A stretch of DNA of 64,000 nucleotides from Pyrenopolyporus hunteri (taxonomy: Eukaryota > Ascomycota > Sordariomycetes > Xylariales > Hypoxylaceae): positions 1,798,001 to 1,862,000 of the forward strand of contig CADCXC010000035.1 of assembly GCA_902806595.1 (NCBI GenBank), written 5' to 3'. Position 1 is the first letter of the stretch. Each line of letters begins with the position of its first letter. A program made the translations under genes and the position numbers. This document shows, one piece after another, positions 46,401-58,987 of this stretch. Below the pieces are notes generated by a model, which saw only the letters and a list, made by a program, of their open reading frames with translations, was not told the DNA's origin and ran no database searches.

Positions 46401-48294
46401 TATTTGCAAATTTCACAGAAATTTGTGTGCGCACAAACCCCCTTATTTTCTTTTTACGATAGTCGAGCCGAGTCGAGTCGATCAATCCCCTAAGAGGAAC
46501 CTCGACGCACATAAAGCCACATGGATACATATGCGTATACCCTTAGAATTATTGCTTTTATGCCTACACGTTTTTAATTTGCCAGCTAACGATTGCACCG
46601 CCACGAAGATATGCTAGTGAGAACTCCTCTTGGTACTTCATATAAGGAGGTAAGCCGGACAGGATTTTGGGCTTTGTTAATATGATGCGCGTCATTGCGA
46701 TTTACGGATTTTGGGTGGAACTCTGACTTAACTTGCATACTTGCTACACTAATATACAGTACCATACGAAAGCCAGGTATGTGTTGATAATATACCTACA
46801 TGTGGGTTTTCATGTATAATAGGGGCAGAACAAAGAAACACCGCCGAATCTCCGAAGCTTACTTCCGTTTCCGCCCCTAGTTACTAATAAGAAAGTGCCG
46901 TTCGATACGAAGTTTAGATTCTTGTAAATCATCAGCCCACATCATGCACGTTGCGATACTTTTTCAACAATTTTTTTCTTTCTTTCTTCCCAGGACTCCG
47001 CACGTCTCTGCATTCGGGTGTACATAGTCAAGCGTGGGCGTCGGCAATGCTAACCCAGTTGAGATCCTAAAACGGACGCACCCTGAACCATTCCGGCTTC
47101 TGGTTGGCTGCCTGGCTTTCCAGGTCCTGAACTTACGGGGTGAAATTGGGTTACATACATCCTGATACGTAGTAACAGAGGTAGGGTAATTTAAAGTGAT
47201 AGGTACCAATGTATCAGGGCTACCACCAGTCAGCCCCTGAGATTACGAAGCTATTTTCAGCTTCGAGGTCCGTTGCGAAATTGTGGGAACGGGTAGTTGA
47301 CGACTTATACACTACATCGATACTCTATCGTCGCATCATCTTGGCGACATCCTCCAATGCTCCGATCTTGATCTGTTGGAGTCATGTGTGACGTTGGTTG
47401 CAGAGAGAAAAATCTTGGAAAACACACACACGCGGGCACATCTCTCGCGTCCCGAATAAGCGAGCTGGAAACTCCTCAGTTCTATGCACCCCAGTTATAG
47501 TAGGCTAGTCGCTCGTATCCAAGTGTGATGAAGCTAGGTCCTATCGTGGCCAGCGGAGCCGCTAAGGAAGCCCGGCCCTGCAGCTTTCGAATCGACGCGT
47601 GCTCTCATTGGACGAGGGCAGGGCTAAGAAGAACCGTTACCAGGCTGTCAGCTCCCCGATTCGTACTGGCGAGCCGTATGGGTATCGAACATGGCATTTC
47701 CATCCAGAGTTAGGATCAGACCTCCCCCTGTTTTCCTGTATGAAATGCCCGCTAGGCTGCGCCACGACAAATAGTTAATCTTTTAATCTCGTATGCTGCA
47801 AAGTCGCTGTCAGCTTCTAGGGCTTCTAGGTCCTTTTTCTCGCACCGCGTGGTCAACGACGGAATGCCGTATTACCTAAAATGAAAGCGTAGTCACACAC
47901 CAATTCGGCCTCCTAAACGTACCACCTCTCTCCCCCGCGAAGGCTCTCGACCCCTGTGGTCTGTATAGAAACGTGGACCGATGGCGTCCGCCGTTTTCGT
48001 AGGGCCGGGGGTGCACGAGATAGGTTTATACGTCCAGACCCATACTACGTAGTAGCCGGGGGCCAAACTCCACAAAGGAGTTGTGGGAAGACAATGGACA
48101 ATGAAAGGACCCGCAACCGGTTCAGCGACCGAGGGGAACTACCTAGGTATATAACCCGTAAGGCGCCTCGGTGGCTACCTGACCCAGGTTCTTGTTCTCC
48201 TCAACGATCTCGATCGTCTGTCGCTCGTTATATTTCCTATAGTATATCGTATATATATATATATTTTAATATATACGATATCTAACCGCCCATC
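43408..48294. promoter_or_regulatory. Divergent 4.9-kb gene-poor region upstream of tyrosinase
   Basis: This lies between the Ser-rich gene (minus) and the tyrosinase gene (plus). No gene is supported; open frames are under 125 codons and featureless. A 17-base T run sits at 44666-44682. Close to the tyrosinase start are GGTATATAACCC (about 48147), a plausible TATA box, and an AT-rich TATATATATATATTTT leader (48250-48270). The TATA call is by position and sequence only. Confidence 0.45.
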
Positions 48295-49572
48295 ATGAAG
48301 ATCACCGCTGCCTTATTCGTCTCGGCGGTGTCAGCCGCGTCGCTCCCGTCGAACAAGCTGACCCAGGGCCTGCCGCTCTCCGACTTTGGTTCGGTCCATT
48401 CGATTTCGATTGAGGATGCCATCAAGAAGATAGATCTGCTTGGGACCAACTTCACGCTGCTGCCCATCTCCACCAAGGAGGGGGGAGACAACTTCTTCTC
48501 GCTGTCCGAGGAGAAGCCCAGCACCGCCAGCGCCGACAGCGCCGCCGCGGCCGGCGACTGCGCCAACCCGAACATCCGGTTCGAATGGGACAACTACTCG
48601 GCCTCGGACAAGCAGGCCTTCGTGGACGCCATCCAGTGCCTGGTCAACAAGCCGCCGTCGGGCAAGTTCTCGCCCTCGAGGAACCGGTACGAGGACTTCG
48701 TGCGCCTGCACCAGTCCTACTCGCCCAACATCCACAGCAAGAGCACGCAGCAGCAGACGCACAAGTTCCTCCTGTGGCACCGGTACTACGTCTGGGCCTT
48801 CGAGCAGGTTCTGCGCGACGAGTGCGGCTTCAACCGCGCCTTCACCTGGTGGGATGAGAAGAAGTGGGCCGGCCGCTTCTCGCAGGCGACCATCTTCACG
48901 GACCAGTACTTCGGCAACCTGCCCGGTGCCAACAACGGTGCTGCCACCTGCATCAACAGCGGCGTATGTGATATATATTTCTCTACTTGTAAATCTGCTA
49001 TAAGCGCGTATATGCTAACGAGTGGATGTAGCGATTCGCCGGCATGCAGCTGAGCCTGGGTCCCGGCATGGCGACTAACAACCCTCACTGTCTCCAGCGC
49101 GCCGTCAACGAGCAGGTCACCGCTCAGACCGGCCAAAACTCCTGGAACACTTGCATGTCGCGAACGTCGTACCCCGACTTCCACAGCTGTGTCGAGTTCA
49201 CGTAAGTTTTCATTTTTTATTCTTTTCCTATAACCGACTATACCCACAACCGCTAACAACTTCCCCAGCTTCCACGCGCAAGGGCACAACGGCGTGGGCG
49301 GCGTCATGGCGGACGCGATCGCGTCGCCGGGCGACCCGGCCTTCTTCATGCACCACCTGTTCGTGGACTACGCGTTCCGCAAGTGGCAGCTGGACGACGC
49401 CTCGCGCACGACGAGCATCAGCGGGTGCGCCGACAACACCAACTGCGCGCCGCTGACGCTCGACACCATGGTGTACATGGGCCAGATCTGCGGCGCCAAG
49501 TGCCCCGACCTTAAGGTCCGCGACATCCTCAACACCCAGCAGGGCCACTTCTGCTACCGCTACAACTACTAG
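48295..49572 (+). CDS. Secreted tyrosinase (short fungal type)
   Basis: Exons are 48295-48963, 49032-49201 and 49269-49572, giving 380 residues. The introns are 68 bp (GTATGT) and 67 bp (GTAAGT). The N-terminal MKITAALFVSAVSAASLPS is a signal peptide. The type-3 copper centre is present. CuA is formed from VRLHQSY and THKFLLWHRYYVWAFE, and CuB from FHAQGHNGVGG and DPAFFMHHLFVDYAF. The intervening ECGF...FTWWDEKKWAGRFSQATIF is typical of short secreted fungal tyrosinases. Several Cys suggest disulphides. The enzyme oxidises mono- or o-diphenols to quinones and may act in melanin-like pigment, wall cross-linking or secondary metabolism. The stretch before the third CuA His (IHSKSTQQQTHKFLLWH) is longer than the ~9-residue spacing I expect, so the second CuA ligand may be the His in THKF or in NIHS. 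There are no neighbouring biosynthetic genes. Confidence 0.93.
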
Positions 49573-51071
49573 GCGACGTCTACCTTAGTACTTTGATGCA
49601 CGACGCACGCCACACCGGCTTCCCTCCCTGTCTTAGGCTTGGTTTTCTTGGATATGAAGAAAGGAAGACGGGGGCGGCGTGTGGCATGGCATGGCATGGC
49701 CGCGGGAAAAAGTTTTTTTTGAGATATCCTGGCCCGGCCGTTGACGTACATATAAAAACCCCAGCGAAAATAAACCTACCTTATTGTAATTAGACACCCT
49801 CCATCTAACTCTAATGTTCGATACGCCCAGCCTAGCTCAGCTAGCTCTTAACTGGTTGGCTCGACGTGGCGGCCGTGTTTTTGTTTTCGTTGAAATGCTT
49901 GGAACTTGCTGTACCTAGCCGCAACGGCGCATTGATGAAGATACGACTGAATTACCTACCTTTGTTGAAAAGCCTTGTCCGGAATGGATGGCATCTTGCA
50001 CTCAATTAATATATTACCTTTCCGATCGCGAGAATTCCTGCCGGTGTAAGGGTATCGTGGGGGCGGAATAATGGCCGCGTTCGGCCAAAGAGCATAGGAT
50101 TCAGAGATTGTTGGTCGGCATATGCATATTTTGATAGCCAGCTGATGCTCTCGTACGACGCGAAGTCCTACGTAGTAAGTCGGGTTCCCTCCGTTTATGG
50201 ATGTGTCTTTGCGGTAGGGAAATGCGACGGTTATTTTTAGGAATGACTTATACGGCGTACTCGCTGCTCATCACGCCTATATCAGGCATGTTGTATTATA
50301 CAATACGAAGCAGGCCCCAAGGTTCTGTTTCTCGAGCTTGTAAAATCCGAAGGTATACACGGATGGTTTCGAGATTATTAGACTGAATCCTTTCGATGAT
50401 ATCCCATTTGAAAAGCTGTGTGGGTATGTTCGCTTGCAAAGGGCCTGAAACATCAGCCAGTAGCAAGTAAGCTTAGATCATCCTCAGCGTCGGTGTTTAA
50501 TCGCTCTCCGCTTGCGGGCATGTAGAGAGCGGGATGTGGGAGAGAGTACGTACCCGGGTAGTAGGATGTAGGCATGCAGGAGGCTTGCCTATACGCATGT
50601 CACCGACATACTTCTCTGATCTGAGAGGCGGGACGATAGTTACACGAAGAGAAGCGTCTAGACACCTCTTCTCAGCGGTGGCCGCGATCGCACTAGCCAT
50701 TGAATTCTTCTTGGCTTCGGCATGATCATGCGGATATCGAGATGACGTCCTAGAAGCCTTAAAATATGGCCGCATGCAGTATGCTAGCGTCGGCCCATCG
50801 CACGGAGATCCCGATGACGAACCGGCGATTCTCTAGTTGGACTGAGGTTAGCGAGGTCATATGACAAACTCGACGGCTTGGGATTTCTCGAAAGAAGAGT
50901 TCTGATGCTACCCCGCCTTGTTTGGCACGAGTTGAACCTTTGAGGGTCTTTGAGTCTTGACCGAAGCTTCTCAAGCTCCTGATTGGCCAATTGCTTGGAA
51001 GCTATGAACTTAGGCGGTCGGGTCGTCCCCTTTTGTCTTCCAACCTTCGTATCGCTGATGGACTTTTTAAA

Positions 51072-51120
51072 TCTTTTCTCTTTTCTCTTTTCTCTTTTCT
51101 CTTTTCTTTTTTTCTCTTCT
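51072..51120. repeat. TTTTCTC pyrimidine tandem repeat
   Basis: This is an imperfect run of TTTTCTC units in non-coding DNA, purine-free on this strand. Long polypyrimidine tracts can form unusual helices, but no role is visible. Confidence 0.85.
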
Positions 51121-51711
51121 TTGGTTGTAGGTGGATGGATGGGTCGGTATGTGCTTATAAGCTCACCGACCCGGACCCTGGTGTATGTACTTCATAGATT
51201 GATGTAGCCATTCCAAGTTTTTTGTATGTGATTAGTAAAATATATAACCCTACCGAGCAACGGAAACTGGAAGTTAAGAACGTAGCCTCTCGCTCTTTCT
51301 ACAACTTCTAGCTATCTAACTAAAGATGCACTACCTATGCAAGTTGTATAAGACGACTAATGCACTTATTCCATGGGTATGGTAGGTACTTATGTAGCAA
51401 TAACTTTTCTCCTTCCCTAGGTCGCCTCGGTGTTCTTGCCGGTACCTGTTATGTGCTAGACTGGAGTCTGCAATAAAGAACCATGCTCGAGATGGAGTCT
51501 ATCACCATACTATAGTATCTTTAGTGCCCAATACCGGGCTTTCCCTGCGTTTGTAGGCGGCGCGTTTTATTGCAATATATTTTTTTTCATGTCTCAGAAT
51601 ACTCTCGATCTTCAGGGACAAACCGAGACACCCACAGGGGAAAAGCTAGGATGAAATACATGTAAGTTTCCCAAAACGGGCTTACACGCACGTGTATATA
51701 GGCGGTATATA

Positions 51712-51755
51712 GTAGCACTGTGGTAGCACTATGGTAGTACTATGATAGCACTAAC
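51712..51755. repeat. 11-bp minisatellite, four units
   Basis: The units are GTAGCACTGTG, GTAGCACTATG, GTAGTACTATG and ATAGCACTAAC. Each differs from the next by one to three bases. It lies in the gene-free spacer. Confidence 0.8.
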
Positions 51756-53331
51756 GTACCGCCCAAGTGCCAGGGTTTGGGTGCGCACCCAGCTTTTTGG
51801 GACGATCTTGCGCCTGTAAGCTTTCAGCGGGTGGACCCTTTTTAGCAGTGCCTGCATGACGCTAATCAGGAATGTTTCGTCACTAAGCTGCCAACGCATA
51901 CCTTCTTTTACTTCCTTTTCTTCACTATAGTGAGGTACTTTACCTTTAATAATAGGTAGGTAGGTAATATTCTTTTCCTGTTAATGCTACAAACAAATAC
52001 CCCGTGCTGCCCAGCCCCCACCGACTTTTCACTTGCCTTCCTCTTGCTTCTGCGATTTTGGTGGGAGTATACGGTGTGTCACGAATGTTAGGGGGATCTG
52101 GATCATTGCCTCGGTGGGTACTTACTATGTAGGTCTTGAAAACGGTTGAATCCCGGTAGCCTTATCGAATCCAGGACTAAATTTCTACGTAGATTCAATA
52201 GAATTTCCGACTGGTCACTTTCTCGAGTATTTGACTTACTGAAGGGTTGGACCAATATAAAGGCATGGTAAGCATGGCTGTTGGATCAAAACGGCGAAAT
52301 CAGGCCAATGCATGTAATCCAAGGGCCACTGTGGAGTTGGAGTGCTTATGATATATTGGTTCGTCCACGACAGCACGATGATGTTATGGATCAGCAATGA
52401 AGGGACATCCAAGAAACCGTCAAACATTGGAATAATTTCCGTGTCAGTCTTCCATTACATGCCTTATTTAAGGCTACAAGTAGGTATTAATTCGTACATG
52501 TATCTTGATACAACTATGGTACATAGGTAGGTAGATAGGTACCTACGTAGGTAATTAAGGTCTCTACCTCACCTGGATAGGTATACTTGCGGTTGCCGGT
52601 AGGTGTAATGAACCAGGCTCGAGGTGGGCCGTGCGAAAATTAAATCCCCATACGTACCTTCCCTTCCAGCTTCCAGCTTCTCGTTGCGTCCTCTACGTTC
52701 GGAAGGAGTTAATTCTTCCAACTCAGCTCCTCTCTAAACAATTTCCTCTTCACAAAAACACATCCATTGAAATGCGACTATGCTAGCGACCCCTTTTTTC
52801 GCGTTGGAATATTCGAGTTACCCATCCCTGCCGCCGAGTACGTCTGAGTTCATTCAGCGACAAGGCAGCGCTGGCGCTGCTGTCGCCGCTGGGTTTGCGT
52901 GGTAGTGTGAGTTGGTGCATCGGGCATCAGGTAAAAGAGACACGACCTGAAGACGCGACTGTAGGCGCAGAGACGGAGAGAAGGCCGACAACAGAGTGCA
53001 TACAAAAACACACACAAAAAGGCCCACGGCTGCCTATTACGCGCACACTCTTTTATTTTGCGATAAATTATTATCGCTTTGGCGACTTGGTATCCTAGGT
53101 TGCCGACTTGGTCCCCGCGACTATATCGTCCCTCAAACACGACCAGCCATCCGGATTTCCCACATTGGCCCAGCCTCCCTCTTTACAACCACCATCATTA
53201 GATCTCACCCATCCCTCACCACAACAATCATTTCCTCGTTGAACCCGGAAGTACCAATTCTTGCGTCTGCTTATTGGTAGATACCTCACTCTACCATTCC
53301 GCATACCTTCGGTTCTCTCACACCCCTTCTC

Positions 53332-56020
53332 ATGGGAGAGGACCGAGTAATCTAATACTCTTTTTTGACCAAGCCCGGCCCTGCTGTGCACCCTTGGCCA
53401 TACCTAGGTAATCTACGTACATCCGCGCACGTAGACGACCCTTCGTCTGCAGCCTTCCCCATACACCTGCACAACCCAGATCCAGGCCAAGGTTCTCAGT
53501 TACTCTCTCCGACTGTTTTGGTGTACTACTAGCACATATTCGTTTTTGTTTTTTCCTTGTTGCGGTGTCTCACCACGGAAGTGGTGATTGTTCAAGTTGT
53601 CGACTTCAGCTGCGGCTCGTATTGGTGCGGAATCGACAGCAAAGTTGACAGAACCAAAACCCACTACACCGTCTTACGACCGTCACGACCGTTACGAATT
53701 TTCTACGCCGACACGCCAGCGCCAGCAGCGCGGACTTTATCAGCAATCCCCTCAGCACCCTACTCCAGATCGACGATCAACAGCTACTCCTTCCTCCATT
53801 CACCGACTTCGCAGAACCCCGCGATTTGAAGTCTCTCCTATTTCTCAGCCAGACGCGCAACGCACGCAACAGACGCGGGAGACGCATGAGACGCGAGACA
53901 CGCGCGAACCAATTAATCGGGTCACAGTTACTCTCGGACCTCAAGGGCAGTACGTTCTCGCGGGCACTGAGCACCAACCCCGAAAAGAACGTCCGAAGCA
54001 AGCTCGGCGACAGCTTTCACAAGGGAATTTGAGTAGTGATTCCGAAGCAAGCTCGAACAGTCCTCCTTCGCCACGTCGTGAAACAACTCACTCTGCTTCG
54101 GACCCAAATAGGCCAGAACCACATCCGGCCCTTCGCATCTCAAAGCAGACCCACAGTGCCATTTTGTACGCCCTGGAGCAGACACTTCGCGGCCCCAAAC
54201 AAATATCTGACGACCCCGTCGAGTTATACGCCCCAATGGCCGACCTCATAGGAGGAAGAGGTCCTTCAACCTCTAACGGCAACGGCGCCTCGCCCGCGCG
54301 ACCTACTACGGCTCGAGCAGCTGCCTCCCCTTCCGGGATTAGAGGTCCTAGAATGATTATGCAGGAGAGAGCCGCGCGAGAAGCCGCGCGAGAACGACAG
54401 CGCGAGGAACAGGAGCGGGAACGAATGGAAAGAGAGCATGCCGAGAACGAGGCTCGCTTGCAGGAAGAGGCGGTACGAAGAGAGGCAGAACGAAAAGAGA
54501 CGGAGCATCGAGCTGCCGCTGCCGCCGCCGCCACCGCTGCTGGCGCTGGTACTTTCGGAGCTGGCGCTGTCCCTGGCGGAACCGACCCTACTACTTCCCG
54601 AAGACCGGCGCAACCGACCAATCCCGGCCGCACCACTACCGACAATGGTGCCCGCCAGGCGGGACAACCCCGAATGCCCGCCACGGCTCAAGCGTCGCAG
54701 TCGGCGCGCCACGGCCGACCCGGTTCTGGCACGCAGGGACTCCCTGGCGCCTCCTCCGGCCCCGGAATAGCTGGTCCTTCCGCGACCCAACCCCAGCCGC
54801 AACCCTCCCAGCCAGGTGATACCCCGACAGCCATCGGACGAGGTAGAAACTCGTTCCCTCACGCGTTTGAGCGCTGGGAAACCCTATCGGCCCACTGGGA
54901 AGGTCTCACCAGCTTCTGGATCCGTAGGCTGGAGCAGAGTGCGCAGGAGATCAGTCACGATCCCATCTCTCAGCAACTATCCCGACAGGTTACCGACCTA
55001 TCGTCTGCGGGCGCCAACCTGTTCCATGCCGTAGTCGAGTTGCAGCGCCTTCGCGCTTCGTCGGAGCGCAAATTCCAACGCTGGTTCTTCGAAACTCGTG
55101 CCGAGATAGAGCGCGCCCAGGAGGTTACCGCTTTGCTCGAGGTGGCTCTTGAGCAGGAGCGCCGAAACCGCGCCGACTCGGTTCGCGAAGCCGTCGAGCG
55201 TGAGCAAGGCTCGTCTAAGATGCACAAGCAGATAGCCGAATTGCGCAAAGAGCTGACGATTTCCAAAGAGGAGGCGAGACGTGCGTGGGAGGAGCTCGGT
55301 CGACGAGAGCAAGAAGAGCGCGACCGTACCATGTCTCTGCAACTTGGTCAGCCTACTATCGTCGGCGGCGTTCAAGTCGTCCCGATGACCCAAGGCGTAG
55401 GCCGCGGTCACTCTCAGAGAGACCCTCGCACATATGGCCAAGTGGAGCCTGCGGATTACGCCCAATCTCCTCCCACCTCGTCTGGCGCTAATCGCCCTCA
55501 GTATTCTCAAGCCCCTGCGGTTAAGCCTAACCCGGCTTCGGGCGGTGGTAATCCCGCCTTCCAAACTCCCTCGTCCGTCCATCACCAGCAGAGCTACGGT
55601 TCCGAAGGAACCTATAGCGAAGGTCAGTACATCAATGGCGTGGCCAATGGCGTATCGAGTAACCCCGTCCGAGATCCTCAAGAGCACAATCCTCCCCCTC
55701 CTACAAAGAACAATTCAGCTCCAAACCCTCACAGTCATGGTTCACAGGGTTCTGATCTTGTAGCAGAAGAGTTCGAAACTCCCGCGACCCAGCCGGCGGT
55801 TTATCAACCGACTGGCGCCGGCGCCGGCACTCACCAGCCGCAATACTCGTCAGCTCCAGATTATAGCGGCGCGGGATACTCTGCCCCCTGGGATGACGTG
55901 GGTACCAGCCGAGACGCGGGTGCGCGCCACCACCATCCAACAAGACTGAGCGACGTTCTTGAGGAAGAGGAGGAGCGCAGTCGCACGAGCGCGAGCCAGA
56001 GCCAGGTCAGCCGACCTTGA
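53332..56020 (+). CDS. Coiled-coil hypothetical protein
   Basis: The long exon (53597-56020) has no ATG near its 5' end: an in-frame TGA sits at 53585 and the first Met is deep inside. The only ATG in the preceding ~490 bp, at 53332, gives five codons (MGEDR) before a GTAATC donor. A 250-bp intron ending TTCAAG joins it in phase 0, so I propose exons 53332-53346 and 53597-56020, about 812 residues. The N-terminal third is disordered. Residues ~265-305 are a highly charged helix (REEQERERMEREHAENEA) followed by an Ala run. A compact segment (~430-575) reads FERWETLSAHWEGLTSFW and continues as a heptad-rich coiled coil (RKFQRWFFETRAEIERAQ onward). The C-terminal 230 residues are Gln/Pro/Ser-rich. 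I do not recognise the family. A scaffold or cytoskeleton-linked role fits the coiled coil, but it is inference. Confidence 0.75.
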
Positions 56021-57385
56021 TTATTACGTGAATATCAACTTTCCATGACGGTTAAAAATCGTTATATACCTACCTTAGAAGTTTCGGAATCGGCATACGA
56101 TAACATCGAACCCGCCCGGGCGTTCGCAAGACGAAGATTCATTGATGATTTTGTACGGGAACGACGACGAGTCGTTCATTTTGGCCGAGATATTGCAATG
56201 GCGTTCAGACGAGCTTCTTGATGATCCGACGCTAATAACTTATTCATTGGTGTTTCTTCTTTTTTGCCCCGAGATCTTTTTTTCCTCGCTTCCTCCTCGT
56301 GGGGACGAAGCTTCTTCCGAGGTGTACGGAGAGCATCGACGACAACATAGACGGAGCTGTATTGGCTGCTTTATTTCGGTTTTACGAAGGCACCGCTAAT
56401 AATTGGTGTGAGTGCAGTGTACGAAGTGTACTGGAACGGTATTGGCTTTGGCAGGCAGGCATTCTGATGGCATTTGCAAAAAAAAAAGGAAAAAAAGAGA
56501 AGAAAAAGAAGCAGAAAAGACTTGCATCGGGCATTTTTCTTGACCTTTCACTTCTTGCCTATTGACCTTTTACTGGGAGGTATTGATGAATGATGTTTTC
56601 TTTTTTGGAGGCGACTCCACGGATGTGCATAATGGACTGGGCTGTCTGAGCTGGTAATGTTGATTCGATACCCCCGATGGGGGATGGTGGTGGTGGTGGT
56701 GGCAAGGAGCAAAGACCTGTTTACAGGCGAGGGCTTGCCTTCTTTCAGTCTCTGCAAAGAGTACCGTAGGCAACGGCACCTATAGTTATACTACCTGCCT
56801 ACCTACCTACCTAATAGATGCTGACAACTGACAACGGAATGTGATTCCCCGTCGTAGTGCCCCCTCCCATCCATTCCAGAGTATGGCGAGGCGTGCTCTC
56901 TGAGTTTAGTATCCCTGTTAAGCTGGTGGTTGACGTACTTTGACTAGCCAATCCGGTTCTAGGATTGGATTCTTCCCACCGACGAGTAAATACATAGTAG
57001 ATTCCTCGTTCACTGAGCAAGGTAGCCAATTAAAGACTGATAATTGAGGTTCTTTGAAGATTTTAGTCCAAGTAAGGAGACTCGTTCGATACCCGATACT
57101 CGAATAAGTTCATTTACTCTAATCAAGGCTATCAGCTACTTAGGTACCTAGGTATGTAGGCATGTATGTGGCTGAAGCTACCACGAGTGGCGTTCAAGTT
57201 TAGCTAAGGCCTTGCCCCTCCAACCCCCCGGAACCCGCCGGCTTTGGAATTAATTTTGAACTGACCATTCATCGGAGCTCCATTTACATACCTAGGTAGA
57301 TATACAGCACATATTTTTGGCGTCGAGAGAAGCCCACGCAAAGGTCCAATTACTTCGGTATACCGCGCTGGGAAAGTTACCCGAG
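56021..57385. other. Intergenic, 3' flank of the coiled-coil gene and 5' flank of SCO1
   Basis: No gene is supported. It holds an A-rich purine run (56476-56520), a GGT trinucleotide run (56686-56702), a CTACCTAC run (56792-56814) and a TACTTAGGTACCTAGGTA motif (57137-57153). Confidence 0.5.
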
Positions 57386-58390
57386 ATGTCTCGCTCGATA
57401 GTAGCTCCGCAATCCTTGCTGCGACCTCTCCTACAGAGCCGGCCGCGGGCACAGCAGTGCTGCCGCTTCCTCTCGACAACCAGCCGTTCATCGTCACCAT
57501 CTTCCTCCTCCTACTCCTCCGCAAAACGACCGACACCAGCCCTCCCGCGACACCAGCGATGCAGCCCCGCGCCCCTCGAGCACCGCCGGTTCAAGGCCAA
57601 GACCGTGGAGGAGGCCCGCAGCCGATACAGGACAGGCCCGTTCTCGTGGAAGGCCGGCCTGCTGTTCGTGATTACTAGCGCCGGCCTCGTCTGGTACTTC
57701 GAGCACGAGAAGGAGCGCATGAATCGCAAGCGTATAGCTGAGGCGACGAAGGGCGTCGGACGCCCTAAGGTCGGCGGGGAGTTCCAGCTCATCGATCAGA
57801 ACGGCAATCCCTTCTCTAGTCAGGATCTGAAGGGCCGGTATTCACTGGTGGGTTTTTGCTCTATCTCTTATTGGTTATGGGAGGAATACCTTTGGCTATG
57901 TTCGCTAGGATTTAAGTGAGGAAGTGAGAATACATCCGGCTAATATTTTGTGGTTGGATAGATCTACTTCGGATTCACGCACTGCCCGGACATATGCCCG
58001 GAGGAGCTAGATAAGATGGCGCGCATGATCGACCTGGTAGAAGCGGAAGCGCCAGGGTCGCTAACACCGGTGTTCGTGACGTGCGATCCGGAGCGCGACG
58101 ACCCCAAGGTGCTCAAGTCGTACCTGGCCGAGTTCCACCCGCGCTTCGTCGGGCTGACGGGCACGTACGAGCAGATCAAGGACATGTGCAAGGCGTACCG
58201 CGTCTACTTCAGCACGCCGCGCGACGTCAAGCCCGGCCAGGACTACCTCGTCGACCACAGCATCTACTTCTACCTCATGGACCCCGAGGGCGACTTCGTC
58301 GAGGCCCTCGGCCGCCAGCACAGCCCCGAGCAGGCCGCCAAGGTCATCCTGGACCATATGAAGGACTGGGAAGGCAGTTGGAGGAAATAA
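57386..58390 (+). CDS. SCO1: SCO1 copper chaperone of mitochondrial cytochrome c oxidase
   Basis: Exons 57386-57847 and 57962-58390 are joined in phase 0 across a 114-bp intron (GTGGGT...GGATAG), giving 296 residues. Residues ~1-60 form a basic, Ser-rich mitochondrial presequence. A single membrane helix follows (WKAGLLFVITSAGLVWYF, ~85-102). The soluble domain is thioredoxin-like: GGEFQLIDQNGNPFSSQDL, then the copper-binding IYFGFTHCPDICPEELDKM with CxxxC, and the third copper ligand His in YLVDHSIYFYLMDPEGDF. VFVTCDPERDDPKVLKSYL matches the family too. SCO proteins sit in the inner membrane and hand copper to the CuA site of Cox2. I choose the ATG at 57386, just before the presequence, over an in-frame one 69 bases upstream. 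Confidence 0.95.
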
Positions 58391-58987
58391 TGGGGTGCGA
58401 TGTGTATGAGTAGATGCTGCGGGTTGGCGCGCTTCCCCCCACTCCGCTTGTGATATTACCCTACCTATTACTAGTCGTGTCGATAGCTACCGCCTACCTG
58501 GTAGTTACCTCATAATGTGCTGATACTGTATATGAGGTTGTCCTTGTATATATCATATGGACAATGGCCGAATCGATACATAGTCTAAAGTATTGGGTGT
58601 TCTGTGCAGTATTGTAAAGTGCGTATAATTTCGAGAACGCTATCCACATAAGAATGCTCATGTAAGTCAATAAGATCGATATCTATATAGTAAAACGCCG
58701 AAATTCATCAATTGAATTTATTAGATTGACTGGGGTCTAGAATACCCGATAAGGTCCCTCCTCATTGATACCTCATCGATAACACATTGAAGACAAAATC
58801 GATTTTACCCAGTTTATTTACGTCGATGATCCATTCAGTTTAGAGGGATCGAGTCTTATCGCAACTTACTAATTTTCAAAACTCCACTACAAAGGAATGA
58901 GGCTCTTGTGACGGCATCCGTCACTCGGGCGAAGTATGATAGGCAGGATTTATAACCGTTGATTCCTTATCCTTTCCCCAACTCACC
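58391..58987. other. Intergenic spacer between SCO1 and the HAD hydrolase gene
   Basis: This is about 600 bp of AT-rich DNA with no coding or RNA signal. It should hold the SCO1 terminator and the promoter of the next gene on the same strand. Confidence 0.5.

Larger units (their letters stand above)
49573..53331. other. Intergenic 3.8-kb spacer with short repeats
   Basis: No gene is supported. It contains a TTTTCTC pyrimidine run (51072-51120), an 11-bp x 4 array (51712-51755), and GGTA/TACC motifs (51960, 52525-52555). The 3' half, beyond 53,140, is CT-rich and likely the promoter and leader of the coiled-coil gene. Confidence 0.5.

Noticed and set aside
47690..47770. Minus-strand tRNA-like boxes (TGGCGCAGCCTAGCGGG and GGTCTGATCC) with an 8-bp inverted repeat
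   Set aside because: The anticodon and T stems do not pair and the length does not fit, so no tRNA can be supported.
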